Below, one piece after another: positions 1 to 11,151 of a stretch of DNA of 64,000 bases. The position numbers and the translations under genes are program-made. Position 1 is the stretch's first letter. Every line of letters begins with the position of its first letter. Under the pieces are notes generated by a model. That model saw only the letters and a program-made list of their open reading frames with translations. It made no database searches and was not told where the DNA came from. This DNA is from Arenicola marina (taxonomy: Eukaryota > Annelida > Polychaeta > Arenicolidae), in the NCBI GenBank assembly GCA_964019135.1, contig OZ025260.1, positions 15,060,254-15,124,253 on the forward strand, read 5' to 3'.

Positions 1-2740
1 AGAGGGTGAGAAAGCCAGCCAGTATTTTTGTAGTTTAGAGAAGCGGAATTATAGAAGTAAGTTAATAAACAGATTAGTAGTGGATGGGGTAGAAGTAAAT
101 ACACCGAAGGAAGTTTTGATAGAACTTAGAAAATATTATGAGACACTGTATTCGAATGCCGATGATCAGAGGCAAGAGTCTTTATTTGATACGTTTTTAC
201 AATCGGCTAACGTTAAAAAGTTAACTGATCAACAATGTGAGCTTTGTGAAGGCAATATTACAATACAAGAAATAAAGCTGATTGTTAAAAATATGAAAAA
301 TAATAAAACCCCGGGCAGCGATGGTTTCCCCATCGACTTTTACAAAGTATTTTGGAGGGAATTAGGGGCCTATCTGTGTCGCAGTCTTGAACATGCTTTT
401 CGTGTAGAGGAGTTGTCTATTAGTCGGAGGCAAGGGGTAATCACGTGTTTACCTAAAGGGGATAAACCCAAGGAATTTTAAAAAAATTGGCGACCTATAT
501 CTCTACTAAATGTGGATTTCAAGATTCTGACAGGGGTTTTAGCACATAGAATGAAACAAGTTTTACCTGACATAATTAGCAGTGACCAGAAGGGTTTTTT
601 AAAGGGGCGATTTATAGGTGAAAACACACGGTTAGTCTATGATATGATGCACTATATGGTAAATAATAACAGGACTGGCATGTTACTTTTAAAAGGCATT
701 TGATACGTTAAGTTGGAGATATATTAACCGAGTTTTTGAAGCATACGGTTTCGGTCCACCGTTTATTAAATGGTTTAATTTGATATATAAACAGCCTAGT
801 AGTTGCGTAATAAACAATGGCAACTTTTCAGAAAGGTTTACTCTAGAGAGAGGTTGCAGACAAGGTGACCCCTTGTCACCATACATCTTTATTCTAGCTA
901 TAGAACCACTTGCTATGTATTTGAAAAACGACTCTTCAGTAAAAGGTATTGTAATTAAATGTACACAGTTTCTTATAGGTCAGTACGCGGATGATACATT
1001 CTTGATGTTGGACGGAAGCGAAAAGTCAGTAAGACGAGTGTTAAAAATTATGGAGTTGTTTTATTGGGTGTCTGGCTTGCGTATGAATATTGATAAAACA
1101 AAAGCGGTATGGTTTGGAAAAAAACGGGATGTTAATTTCTGTAAAGATATAGCACTGGACTGGGCTGATGAATTTACATTGTTGGGTATTAAATTTACAC
1201 TAGATTTGGATAGAATTATATCATTAAACTACGACAGTAAACTAGTAGAATTCAGTAGAATATTACAAGCATATGGCAAGCGAAACCTGTCACTCAGGGG
1301 AAGGGTGATGGTAGTAAAGTCTTTAGCGTTACCTAAGCTGGTGCATGTTATATCGGCCTTACCCACGCCGGGACAGGCGTATATGGACAAGCTCACCAGT
1401 GCAATCCGCAATTTCATTTGGAAAGGTAGAAAATCCAAAGTTTCGATGAATCAGATTTGCCAGTCCATTGAAGCTGGAGGTGTAGGTAACACTCATGTTC
1501 CGTCATTCTTTAAAGCGCTTAAGCTTGCATGGATTCCACGCCTTATAAATACTTCTGGGACGTGGCAACAACTGTTTCAAGATATCATTTGTGAGGAAAA
1601 AAAGTTGTTGTGGGAGCTAGATCCTCGATCGTTAGTACCATATTGTAAAGTTCGAAATCCTTTTTGGGCCGAGGTCGTGAAAGCCTGGTATTTCTATCTG
1701 AAAACCCAAAGTGTAGATTCTAGTTATGACGTATATAGGTATCCAATTTGGAACACGTATTTTCTAACCAACCAAAACGTAATTTCCAGGAAAAAAGAGT
1801 TCATAAATAAAGGGCTGTGTTATTTTAAGGATTTACTTAATGATAACGGAGATCTACTTGGATGGGTAGAATTTAAGGAGCGCTACAATACAAGTATAAA
1901 TTTTGCTGACTTTTATAGCCTTATGCATTGTCTTCCAAGAGAGTGGAAGCAGACATGTAGCACATATCAAGAAATTGCGGTAAATTTTGAAAATACTTGT
2001 TTGGAGAAGGTATCCCGAGAGAAACGAACATGTCATTATATCTATAATAATCTTGTCAAGTGTCTTAAGGTTAATAAACGCAATGAAACTAAATGGGAAG
2101 GAGAACTTCGATGTACCATCTCAACCCCTGAATGGAAATGTTTTTATAAATTGCCGTACATAGCTACTATTGATGAGCGATTAAGGAGCTTTCAATTTGA
2201 CATATTGCATCATACTGCCGCCACAAATGTATATCTTAAGACCTGCAAGATACGAGAGAATGACAATTGTTCGTTTTGTCACACAGACCCGGAAACTATA
2301 ATGCATCTTTTTTGCGAGTGTCCCTATATAAGGCAACTTTGGGTAACATTGGTCACATGGTTGGAACAGTACATTGAAATTAACATTGTTAATTTGTTTT
2401 CAAAGAAAATAATCTTGCTTGGAATCTCTAAGAATAAATATGGCAATCTTTTCAACCATATACTATTGATCATTAAAAGTTATATATATGGTAGTAAATG
2501 GAAAGGTAGTGTGCCGTCTTTTCAAGGGTGTAAAAATGCAATCAAGTTTTACTATCAAATAGAAAAATATATTTCGCATGATAAAGGCGGGTACAGTTTA
2601 ATGATTTTCGATAACAAGTGGAGTCCTCTGCGACATGCCCTCGATTGCCAGTAAGCTACGGTAGAGACATTATTTTTGTTTACTATGAAACCACCGCTAC
2701 GTTTTGGTTATTATGTAATGTGTTTGTGCTGCCTATGAAA

Positions 2741-2769
<29 letters not shown>
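1..2769 (+). mobile_element. L1/Tx1-like non-LTR retrotransposon (LINE), 5' part outside the window
   Basis: The element enters from the left edge already inside its second ORF and ends in a 28-base A tract (2742-2769) that overlaps an AATAAA signal at 2739-2744. An A tail directly after a short 3' UTR (2655-2738) is the normal end of an L1-type retrotransposon made by target-primed reverse transcription. The endonuclease domain and the 5' UTR would lie upstream, so length and target-site duplication cannot be judged. Family assignment rests on the RT motifs and a C-terminal Cys/His cluster described in the pseudogene entry. Confidence 0.9.
2..2654 (+). pseudogene. LINE ORF2 reverse transcriptase, one stop and one frameshift
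   Basis: The reading frame is open from base 2 (residues EGEKASQYFCSLEKRN, typical of the L1 pre-RT segment). RT motifs follow in order: NNKTPGSDGFP near 300, NWRPISLLN at 488-514, DQKGFLKGRF near 583, AFDT at 696-707, GCRQGDPLSP near 856, and the catalytic YADD at 984-995. A C-terminal zf-RVT-like Cys/His cluster (CSFC, then HLFCEC) lies near 2270-2320. Two lesions are visible. A TAA at 479-481 lies in frame just before the NWRPISLLN motif. Near 690-696 the frame moves from 2 to 3 in motif A, and the codons expected before KAFD are missing. With both breaks the copy cannot make active ORF2 protein, although the YADD box is intact. It is a young-looking but dead copy. Confidence 0.9.
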
Positions 2770-2771
<2 letters not shown>

Positions 2772-3771
2772 ACATTTTTCTTTATTTTTATTACCTTAAC
2801 TAATTTTGTAGAAGTTTGTAAACGTGGTTTTGGGTCAAGATGTTTATTTTTTTATTGAATTACAGCTAATTTTGTGAAGGTAGTGACTTTACTTAGAACT
2901 TTGGCGAGAACGGTCCTGATTTTGCACTTTCTTAGTAAATCATTCCTGTATTGTCCAAGTTTTAAGCTTTCCAAAGAGCTATTTCTGGTGATAATGACAA
3001 TATTGAGCTGAATTGTAGTAAAATTACATATTCGTAGCCAGGTATAATTTTGTGTCATTTTTGGTCATTTTGTGAACTGGTAGAATGAAAAATATTTTTT
3101 AACGGTTAGGTGAAGTAAAATAAAAATTCACCAGAGTGTGTGTAATTGGAAGTACTTTCCTAAAATAATCACAAATACAGAGTTCTTCCACATTGCCATT
3201 GAGGGGTGCTAACCCTAATGCCAGTTTGTATCGATAACCGACATGGCATTATGCAGTCAAACAGCTCTTCTCAATGTTGTGACCTAGCAATTTACCTGGA
3301 CAATGGACAATGACTGCAAGCGAGTAAACACAACAGAAAAATATGAACTAAGGTTGTCTTGGCGAGGCACCAACAGTTTAAAACATTGGTTGCATCAGAC
3401 AAACGTGATGAGTGTCTATCATAATGCGTTCGGTTTCTTGCCTGAAATATTAACTACCAAGTAAAACCTTGCCGAAACTTGTCCTGTGTTTTGCGTAGTC
3501 CCAAGTAGCCAAGTAATTTAGCCAAGCAATATTTTGTCACTGTAATTCAGCAGTGTCTCGCACAGCGAAGTTGCAGTTGTTAATTTAGTCCAGTCTTACC
3601 CTGTCATTGGCAAACATTTTTCATATGATTTCTATGATAATTATCAGTATTTAGTCTATATCAAGAATTATACAAGCTTGTTCAACAGTCATGGTATTGT
3701 ATTATATAAGTATATATTATTAGGAATAGAGGTGATACATATATTACATATATTAAATAGAATCAGTATAT
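2770..3771. other. Intergenic stretch; 3' flank of GT92 repeat unit A from about 3200
   Basis: No gene is visible. From about 3205 to 3600 the sequence is homologous to the DNA lying 3' of the other GT92 copies. Shared blocks include GCCAGTTTGTATCGATAACC at 3221, found in diverged form near 7945, 13950 and 25290, and the stretch with GCAAGCGAGTAAACAC near 3317, found near 20197. 2770-3200 is AT-rich and unassigned. Confidence 0.6.
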
Positions 3772-5622
3772 TCAATACTCTATATGAAGTTCATCAAGCG
3801 TCTTCTTCACTTTCTCTAGCAGCTCGTCAGCGTACTTGAGCATGACGTCCTCCTGGAAGAGCTCCTTGATTCTGAATCCTTGCCTTATGGCGTGTCGGTA
3901 GTGACAGTCGAGCCCGACGTCTCTGGGAACGTCCCGCGTGGTTTCCATGGTGTCACCTTCCAGCGTGGCGGTACAGAAGTGGTTCTTCGCCGCCACGCAA
4001 TGCATCGGGTCGAAGATGGACTTGACGTGTGAGCTGTTGTTCTCCCGGTATTCCGCCCGGCGTCGGTAGCGCAGGTAGATGGAGAAGGCCGGGTAGTTCT
4101 CGTCCGGTACGGCACCATACTCGTGCTGCAGGATGAACTCGTTGTGCAGGAACCTGTAGTTGATGACCGGTTGGCTGCCGCGTGCCTGCTCCTCTCGGGC
4201 CAATCTGTCGAGCAGCTCCACTAGGGTGCGCTCGCGTCGCGGGACAATGATCTCATCGGCGTCGATGACCATGAGTCTGTCGAAGGTGTAGGCCATTGCG
4301 TACATGCAGTGGTCGACGGCCAACGTGCTGCGGACGCGGATGTCGTGGAAGGTGTCCTTTAGTTCGATGAAGTTTGACCGTTGGACAGTTAGGTATCCCT
4401 GGTCAATATAGTGGCGAAGCACCTGCCACGTCTCCGAATCAACACCGTCGCTCGTCATGAAGACCTTACCCACACCCAGGATCCGCTGCAGCTCGAACCA
4501 CTCGACCAGCAGCTTCGGGTTCAAGTGATTGTAGACGAGGGGAACGCACGTACCCAATTTGACCCGCTTCCCGCGCGGGGCCATTACCTCTACAGGCACT
4601 GTCCGCCCCGCCCGCCACTGACCCACCGCCGTCTGCTTATCGGCGCTGTGGCCCAGCGCTACGCGGCGGAGACAGCCCGCGCATGCGCGGGGCTTGCACG
4701 TGACCGTGACTGACAAGTACACCCGGTCCGGCGTAAGGGCCACTTTACCGGGAGAATTCGTGTTGATAGTTACTGGGCGGGAGATCTCGAGGTGACCATG
4801 TTCCCCGTTGTCGCCCATGCAATATATATAACAAAATATCGCCCTCGTCGTTTTCGCCAATGTTATATTCTGTCCAATGACTGTTACGATCCGGATGAAG
4901 GGTTGTGGGAGGGGCGGCCGCTGGTCCCAGAAGGCGCTGAACATGTACAGAGTCAAATCGGAACCAGTCACAGACACGAAGGTCCCGTCGTCCAGCGATC
5001 GGTGGTCGCTGAGGCCTTTGGGAATGGCAGACACCAGCGGATACTCCATGGGCACCCTGGATCCATCTTCTAGGATCTCCACCGGTTCGGCTGAGGTGTT
5101 AACGATGGCTGGCTTGGCAGCGGTCGAGGAGACACCCTCGGGGGTCGTCAGGGGAGTTGGCCGGCTGTCCCGATTGCCGACTCCGGCCACTGTGGTGGTC
5201 ACGGCGGTCGAGGTCTCCTTTCCTCGGGGTTCTGGGATGGTGGTCTCTTCCCTACCAGGCGCAGCCCTTTGCTTGCCGGGGCTTCCCCCATCCGCCGCTC
5301 CCCACTCCTGATCTGGGCCTCCCCCGCCCGCCACTCCTTGCTCCGGGTCGGTGGCCTCCGCGCCGGACGATCCCCGCCGCAGCATTCTGGCTCTACCACC
5401 CCCGACGCCCCGCGCCGCCGCCGGTACCTCGCTATTCTCTGGCGACGACGGCTGGCCATCCGAATCCAGAAAGACCTCTTCGCTCTCTTGAGTCAGCCTC
5501 GCCATCGGAAGCGGATTAAACGAACCGCCCTGACCCTCAATGAGAAGCGCCCTCTGGCGGAAGTACACCGGGGTAGCGATGACCAATATGGCGAGAATGG
5601 CCGCCGCGCATTGAGCAGTTTT
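3772..5622 (-). CDS. GT92-family glycosyltransferase, main coding exon (unit A)
   Basis: A Golgi-type type II membrane glycosyltransferase of family GT92 (DUF23). The characterised member, C. elegans GALT-1, adds beta-1,4-galactose to core fucose; the substrate here is unknown. Joined to the proposed first exon at 7608-7613, the protein is 618 residues. A membrane anchor lies at about residues 6-23 (AAAILAILVIATP). A Gly/Pro/Ser/Thr-rich stalk covers about 50-180, and the lumenal domain runs to the end. Conserved GT92 features are SAFWDQRPP, then EWFELQRILGVGKV, then the metal-binding-type DADE at residues 456-459, then KSIFDPMHCV. The ORF stays open to 5733, but similarity to the unit D paralogue starts exactly at the AAA codon at 5622. 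That codon follows a pyrimidine-rich tract ending in CTGCCAG, so I place a phase-0 splice acceptor there and treat 5623-5733 as intron. Confidence 0.87.
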   Translation of the reverse strand, partial: KTAQCAAAILAILVIATPVYFRQRALLIEGQGGSFNPLPMARLTQESEEVFLDSDGQPSSPENSEVPAAARGVGGGRARMLRRGSSGAEATDPEQGVAGGGGPDQEWGAADGGSPGKQRAAPGREETTIPEPRGKETSTAVTTTVAGVGNRDSRPTPLTTPEGVSSTAAKPAIVNTSAEPVEILEDGSRVPMEYPLVSAIPKGLSDHRSLDDGTFVSVTGSDLTLYMFSAFWDQRPPLPQPFIRIVTVIGQNITLAKTTRAIFCYIYCMGDNGEHGHLEISRPVTINTNSPGKVALTPDRVYLSVTVTCKPRACAGCLRRVALGHSADKQTAVGQWRAGRTVPVEVMAPRGKRVKLGTCVPLVYNHLNPKLLVEWFELQRILGVGKVFMTSDGVDSETWQVLRHYIDQGYLTVQRSNFIELKDTFHDIRVRSTLAVDHCMYAMAYTFDRLMVIDADEIIVPRRERTLVELLDRLAREEQARGSQPVINYRFLHNEFILQHEYGAVPDENYPAFSIYLRYRRRAEYRENNSSHVKSIFDPMHCVAAKNHFCTATLEGDTMETTRDVPRDVGLDCHYRHAIRQGFRIKELFQEDVMLKYADELLEKVKKTLDELHIEY

Positions 5623-7607
5623 CTGGCAGAAGAAAGAGAGACACAACAAAATTATTGTAAATGCAAAGTAAAATGCATTTAAACATTGTATGGCCTCATT
5701 AGCGTCAACATCAAACAGTTTGTGCCACGCCAAAACAACTTTGGCTCATATTGATCTTCTGTGTTTCCACGTTTATATTATCGAACTATAACGCCCCAAA
5801 TAGTAGGAGGGAATACTCTTTCCACTTGTTTTCGCGCATGCCGATTTAAATTCTGGGAGCAAGGAAACTGACGTCAAAGGGGAATACAAACGCATGCGCT
5901 TTTAAATTAATACTCAGATTCTCTCTGCCCATTGGCTTGAACTCAACGAAAAACACTCAACCATGAGAAATAGATGCCTACGCACTACATCAAAGCTCAC
6001 CAGTCAATCTTGTGACATCATTGAGGAATTTCTAAATAACGTTCAGATGCAATGCTGCAAGAATTAAACCCGCCGGACCTCACTTTTGCTACTTTGATGA
6101 ACGCGTTTATAGTGATATCGTGGAATAAAAACTGTAAACGCTGTAAACGCCTTCCCTAAACAAAGTTAACTCTGAGCTGAACAAAATCGTGGCACGAGCA
6201 CTTCAATTATTCTCGTTAATGAAAATTCTGTTCCTCCAAATTGCAACATGGTCGAGTACGTTTACATATGTGACGTAACACACGTTTGCTTGCTACTTAG
6301 AACAAATCTGTGTAAGCAGAACTGAAAGCATATGCATGGGTTATGCTTAGCGGTGGTTGAAACCGCTTTCTACAACTTTCACATTTTCTAACAAATAAGA
6401 ACTAGCCCATAGAACTAAGAGAAACAATGCACGTAACATTGTCTCTCTGAATTTTGTATGACGGTCGCACTATATCAAATATAATTTCGTGCCCCCCCCC
6501 CCCCCCTCTTTTCTTTTTTGACAACGTCCTGGATCCTCAGCAGCACAAATGGAAAAGATGTAAGTGTTGGTCCATATTTACTTGCATGACTACATAGATA
6601 GATGGAGCACAAATCTAGAGAAAATGTGCTCTACCATTCACGATGAATGTTGAATGGATGACTGGATGAAACATTTCTGAGAAGAGGTGTCCCAGATTCG
6701 ATATATTAAATATTGATCTGCGGACTAGTGCGCTAAGAGCAACAAGGGGAGGCCTATGCAGTAATCGAAAGGACAAGTGTAATGACGTGGCTGTTTTCTT
6801 TTTACAATAAAGAAAAAAATAAGGCATTTAAACAGTTGGTGATACGAAATAATAAGACATTTGAAATAATGAGGCTTTAAACAGTTGGTGATACGCCAAG
6901 ACATCTCCAGGTCCTGTTATTGTCTTGTGCTTACACGTTTATATTACAGGTGGGGTAATATTCTGAATGTTTCCTATCTGAAGTTTAAAGGGAAGATAAA
7001 TGACATAATAGAGAAAGAAAAATCCGCTTGCTTTCATACTGAGGTTCTGAGAGTCCATTTTCATGGATTGAATTCATCGAAAAACACTCAATCTTGATCA
7101 CAATGCACCCCATCGGCATCACATGTCAATCTTTTGACATTTATAGAGTGCAGTAATTTCCAAACAACGCCCATGTTCAATGCCCTTTAGAAGTAAACAG
7201 AGTATAGTTTGGCTATATTTGGCTACGTTGATTCATGTTTTTTATAGAGGTTTCATGGAATTTCTTAATGGTTTGATCGTCAATAAACAAAGTAAAAGCT
7301 TAAACTGAAAAAAACTGGCCACAAACACTTTAAAATCCTAAAAACGTATTGCCATAGTTATATTGTTGTACAACCAGCCTGAATTCGTTGGGAAGCGCTA
7401 AAGCGGTTTTCCGTCACAACTTTTTTCCTTCCCAAAAGACACATATATAATAAGTTATCACTGCTAAAATGGATTAACCAAACGCGTTTATGCTCGGAAT
7501 ATTTCAAAAAGAAAAACAAAAGCCCAATTGCTAAACATGGGAACAGTTTACGCCATATCTATGTCACAGAAGCGATCTTGACGCTTTGCTTGCTGGTAGA
7601 TACTTAC
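5623..7607 (-). other. Proposed intron of GT92 unit A, containing a diverged internal duplication
   Basis: The model gives a 1985-base intron from donor GTAAGT (complement of 7602-7607) to acceptor AG (complement of 5623-5624). Inside it, about 5700-6250 and about 6840-7360 are diverged direct copies. Both carry a block with ACGTTTATATTA (near 5770 and 6937), then AAAAACACTCAA (near 5949 and 7080), then GTCAATCTT. A C homopolymer lies near 6491-6506. The sequence tacatagata at 6591-6600 is the empty target site of the transposon found in unit B. No gene was found. Confidence 0.55.
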
Positions 7608-7740
7608 GTTCATGTCGGTCTGTGTGTCGATCGTCTGCTCTCTGTGAAGCAAAATGCGAGGGGGGGTCTCGCGTGTCTGTCCGAGCTTCTGCCGCCACAG
7701 TGTCTTACTTAGGGCACTGTCGTTTGCCTGCTGCAAATAG
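7608..7740 (-). other. Proposed first exon of GT92 unit A (5' UTR plus ATG-AAC)
   Basis: On the minus strand the sequence reads CCGACATGAACGTAAGTATC: start codon at 7611-7613, AAC at 7608-7610, then a near-consensus donor GTAAGT. Two codons in phase 0 join to the phase-0 acceptor at 5622 and give the N-terminus MNKTAQCAAAILAILV, a short cytosolic tail followed by a signal anchor as expected for a Golgi enzyme. The start has G at -3. The same ATG-AAC-donor arrangement occurs in units B (13617-13622) and D (25034-25039). The upstream limit of the exon is a guess. Conservation alone proves little because the whole region is duplicated; the phase fit is the stronger argument. Confidence 0.6.
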
Positions 7741-10546
7741 TCGATTTACCCATCTCTATGTATGGCATATGATGAAGCACTCTCGATATCCATTAATTTA
7801 TCATGATCATTTTGATTATGTTAACCTTTCTAACCGACTGAATCTGGTAACATAATAGGCCTGCTAGTTCTTAAAAAATACTCCATTATGTCACAAGATT
7901 GACATGTGATGTAGAATAATGTAGTTAATCTGAAGTAGATTAATGCCAGTTTGCATCGACGTCGACCGGGATGACATTATGGAGTGAAACACCTCTTTTG
8001 ACTTTGTAACCTGAAACACTTCCCGAACAATGACATGGACAATGACATGGATGTCACATGTGTGTGAATTGGGACTTAGATGTATATTTCAATTTACTGT
8101 ATGTTGCATAGTATTTGTGGAGTATTGGTAGATTTCATGTTATGGGGATGGGTTGTGGCATGTCAGTGTCGGGTGTCATGGTATGATGAGTGTTTAAGGG
8201 TGTGGTTAACAGTATATATAACTGGGGAAAATCGATGTGCAAGGAGGATGAAGGCATAGTGCCGAGGGCTGAGTGTCGAGGGCTGAGTGCCTGCAAGAGG
8301 GCCCTGTGCCGAGGGACAAAGGAGCTCGCATAAGTGGTATTTATGTGCATAGATATTTTATTATGTAAATATTTGCTACTTTCAATCAGCATGATTGCTA
8401 ACCAGCGCAATGTGTGATTCCTGTATATATGAGTATGGATTGAATAGTAATGATATATATGTATGAATGTATGATCATTTGCATGTAATTTTTTACTTGC
8501 AGCCGAGAAGGTCCAGTAACCTCCGAATAAAGCTTATGCCATCTCATAAGAAGTGTGTCTTTGGCTAGACAACATGACATCGAACAATGAGTCAGACATG
8601 GACAATGGCTTCCACAATGACATAGACATCGGCATCGACAATGAGTCAGACATGGAAAATGGCTTCCACAATGACATGGACATCGGCGTCGACAATAAGT
8701 CGGACATGACAAGGAATTTGACAATGACATGGACAATGACATCAAAAATGACCTGGACAATGCCATGGATAATGACAGGGACAATGACAGGGACAATGAC
8801 ATGGATAATGACATGGACCATGACATGGACCATGACATGTACCATGACATGGACCATCACTGGACAATCACTTGGGCAATCAATTGGGCGATGACTTGGA
8901 CAGTGAAATGTACAGTGATTAGGACAATGACGTTCACAATAACAAGGACAAAGTCCTGGACAATGATCTGGAGACTGACCTGGACAATGGTCAGGGCAAT
9001 TGCTGTTCCTAACCCAATGAATCACAATATGTCAATGGGCTCACACCAAAAGACCACTCATGCTCGCGTGGCTAACCACCACAGCCAACAGGCTTACGCG
9101 ATCAACAGCAAAGGAAAATACCCTACGCCCCAACACACACACACTCACCTTCGACATATTCCCTGCTAACATATTCTCTCGAGACACTTGACCCTTGGGT
9201 AATATAGATTTTTTTGCGTAAATAACGGTCTCCCGCATGTTCGCGAAATACACGATATGGTGCATGATATATATACTTGACATTTCCCGCCCAGTCGTTA
9301 TCACGTTGAAATACAATCCAAGCGAACGCTTACTTAAAGCTATGGTTGCTCAGACAAATGTAACGAGTGTCTATCCCAAGGCGTTTGGTTTCATTCGCAG
9401 AAATATTCATTGAAACGTAAAACCTCGTCCGAGCTTGTACCGTGTTTTGCCTTGTCCCAAGTAGTTAAATATCATGACTGGTGTCCTATTTTCTCATGGT
9501 AATTCAGGAGTGTCTCGCACATCGATTGTATAGCTGTTAATTTAGTCCAGTGCTCCCCTGTCATAGTTGACGTGCTACATATAGTGACGTCGATAGTGAT
9601 GTAGTATATTAACCACAAGAATGTATGCCATGCGATGATATGAAACTAAAAAAGACACCATTTTATTCCAATTACTGCAGACATATTAGTGCCGTAGGCC
9701 ATTATTAAGTGATATATCGATTTAAGTTTAGCCTTTGACTCAGCATTTAATGAGTTGCAATATTAACCTAAGACAAGCACATTTATTTAGCAGCGACAAA
9801 AAATGCAACCTCAGCATCAGATGAATAGCGCTACCACAATGAAAAGCCGATTTTAAAATCCGATCCGAGATTCGTACATGGTGCGATCACCGATTTTAAT
9901 ATTACTCACAAATGTGTTTTAATGTTTTAACGCCATGCATCATGTCAGCATATGATTCAGCTAAGATTTAATCGGTGAACAGCTGACAACCCAATACATT
10001 TAATCAGGCATTCCGTGTATTAATTCGGTGATGGCGATATCATTATCAGTATTTAGTATTGTATACGGAGTTCCTCAAGGTTGCTTAATCCTCATGGTAT
10101 TATATTATATATCAATATATTAAAGCAATATATTCCGTAATTTTTTGTATTACCAACCTCTTCTCCATGTCAAATAAGTACATTCTGTCTCGTATTTAAA
10201 TCCTGAAAGCCTGTGGGCTATCCGGAGAGAAGCAATTTGGTCACCGGAGCAGAAGTTGGTGGCCGGCTTTATATCCCTGCGCGCCTGTTCGCCGTTCGGT
10301 ATTTTGTGTGTGATGTCGACCGCGGCTTGCTATCACGTCCGCGCGCGATAAAAATAAACCGCGCAGTTCTATGTTGAAATGTTTGTTTCACAGACTCAAC
10401 GAGATATAAAACATATGCATCATAATTTTTGAGATACTTTTAGTCTTGATTCTAAGATATAAAAAATCTAAGATGGCGCATGTCAGTGTATTGCTTTAAT
10501 ACAAAGCGAGATGGTGATACATATAACATATAGAGTATCAGTATAT
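7741..10546. repeat. Spacer between GT92 units A and B
   Basis: 7741-7940 is the region upstream of the proposed exon 1. From about 7941 the sequence is the 3' flank of the next unit, similar to 3205-3770, 13950-15360 and 20196-20763. Units B and C share an extra segment (about 8050-9100 and 14050-14700) that A and D lack; it contains a minisatellite. Blocks near 9340-9560 match 3370-3590 and 20260-20420. No gene is supported here. Confidence 0.55.
8572..9002 (+). repeat. GACAATGACATG-type minisatellite (12-bp based)
   Basis: Tandem and imperfect copies of a 12-base motif built on GACAATGACATG, about 430 bases. Both strands stay open over much of it, which yields Met-Asp-Asn-rich artificial peptides. 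The homologous position in unit C (about 14563-14655) holds fewer than ten copies. Unit A has only a seed-like GGACAATGGACAATGAC near 3299. The array has therefore expanded within one duplicate. Confidence 0.85.
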
Positions 10547-10790
10547 TCAATACTCTATATGAAGTTCATCAAGCGTCTTCTTCGCTTTCTCCAGCAGCTC
10601 GTCAGCGTACTTCAGCATGACGTCCTCCTGGAAGAGCTCCTTGATTCTGAATCCTTGCCTTATGGCGTGTCGGTAGTGGCAGTCGAGCCCGACGTCTCTG
10701 GGAACGTCCCGCGTGGTTTCCATGGTGTCACCCTCCAGCGTGGTGGTGCAGTAGTGGTTCTTCGCCGCCACGCAATGCATCGGGTCGAAG
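10547..10790 (-). pseudogene. GT92 unit B, 3' end only (81 codons left)
   Basis: The last 81 or so codons of the GT92 gene survive, from MHCVAAKNH to the terminal ELHIEY and stop. They are nearly identical to unit A, with only a few substitutions. At 10790/10791 the homology to coding sequence stops after GGGTCGAAG. Within about 15 bases it resumes in sequence matching unit A from about 5901, which is inside the A intron. One deletion of about 1.9 kb therefore removed the TM segment, the stalk, the DADE motif and the splice acceptor. The unit still has an exon 1 copy at 13617-13622. The remnant cannot encode an enzyme. Confidence 0.9.
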
Positions 10791-11143
10791 GGGTGTTTAA
10801 ACCTTTAAATTGAGATTCAGATTCTCTCTGCTCATTGGCTTAAACTCAACCTCACTCAACTCAACCATGAGAAAAATGCACGCCCACGACAACATCATTG
10901 GGGAATTTCTAAATACCGCTTAGATGCAATACTCCCAGAATTAAACCCGCCGAAAGTAACTTTTGCTACTCTGACGAACGCGTTTATGGTGATATCGTAG
11001 AATAAAAACTGTAAATTCTGTCTTCCCTAAACAAAGTTAACTCCGAGCTAAACAAAATCCTGCTTCTTTTTCGACAACATCCTGGATCCTCCGCAGCACA
11101 CATGGGAAAGATATATGTGTTGGTCCATATTCACTTCATAACT
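10791..11143. repeat. Unit B copy of the GT92 intron sequence
   Basis: Homologous to unit A from about 5901 to 6590, with a further internal deletion. The shared TTAAACCCGCCG block is at about 10940 here and 6064 in A. It ends at the left target-site copy of the transposon that follows. Confidence 0.65.
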
Positions 11144-11151
11144 ACATAGAT

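Noticed and set aside
5623..5733. N-terminal extension of the GT92 ORF (35 extra residues upstream of the paralogue match)
   Set aside because: It does not align with the paralogue at 22474-22527, and a good splice acceptor sits exactly at the start of similarity.
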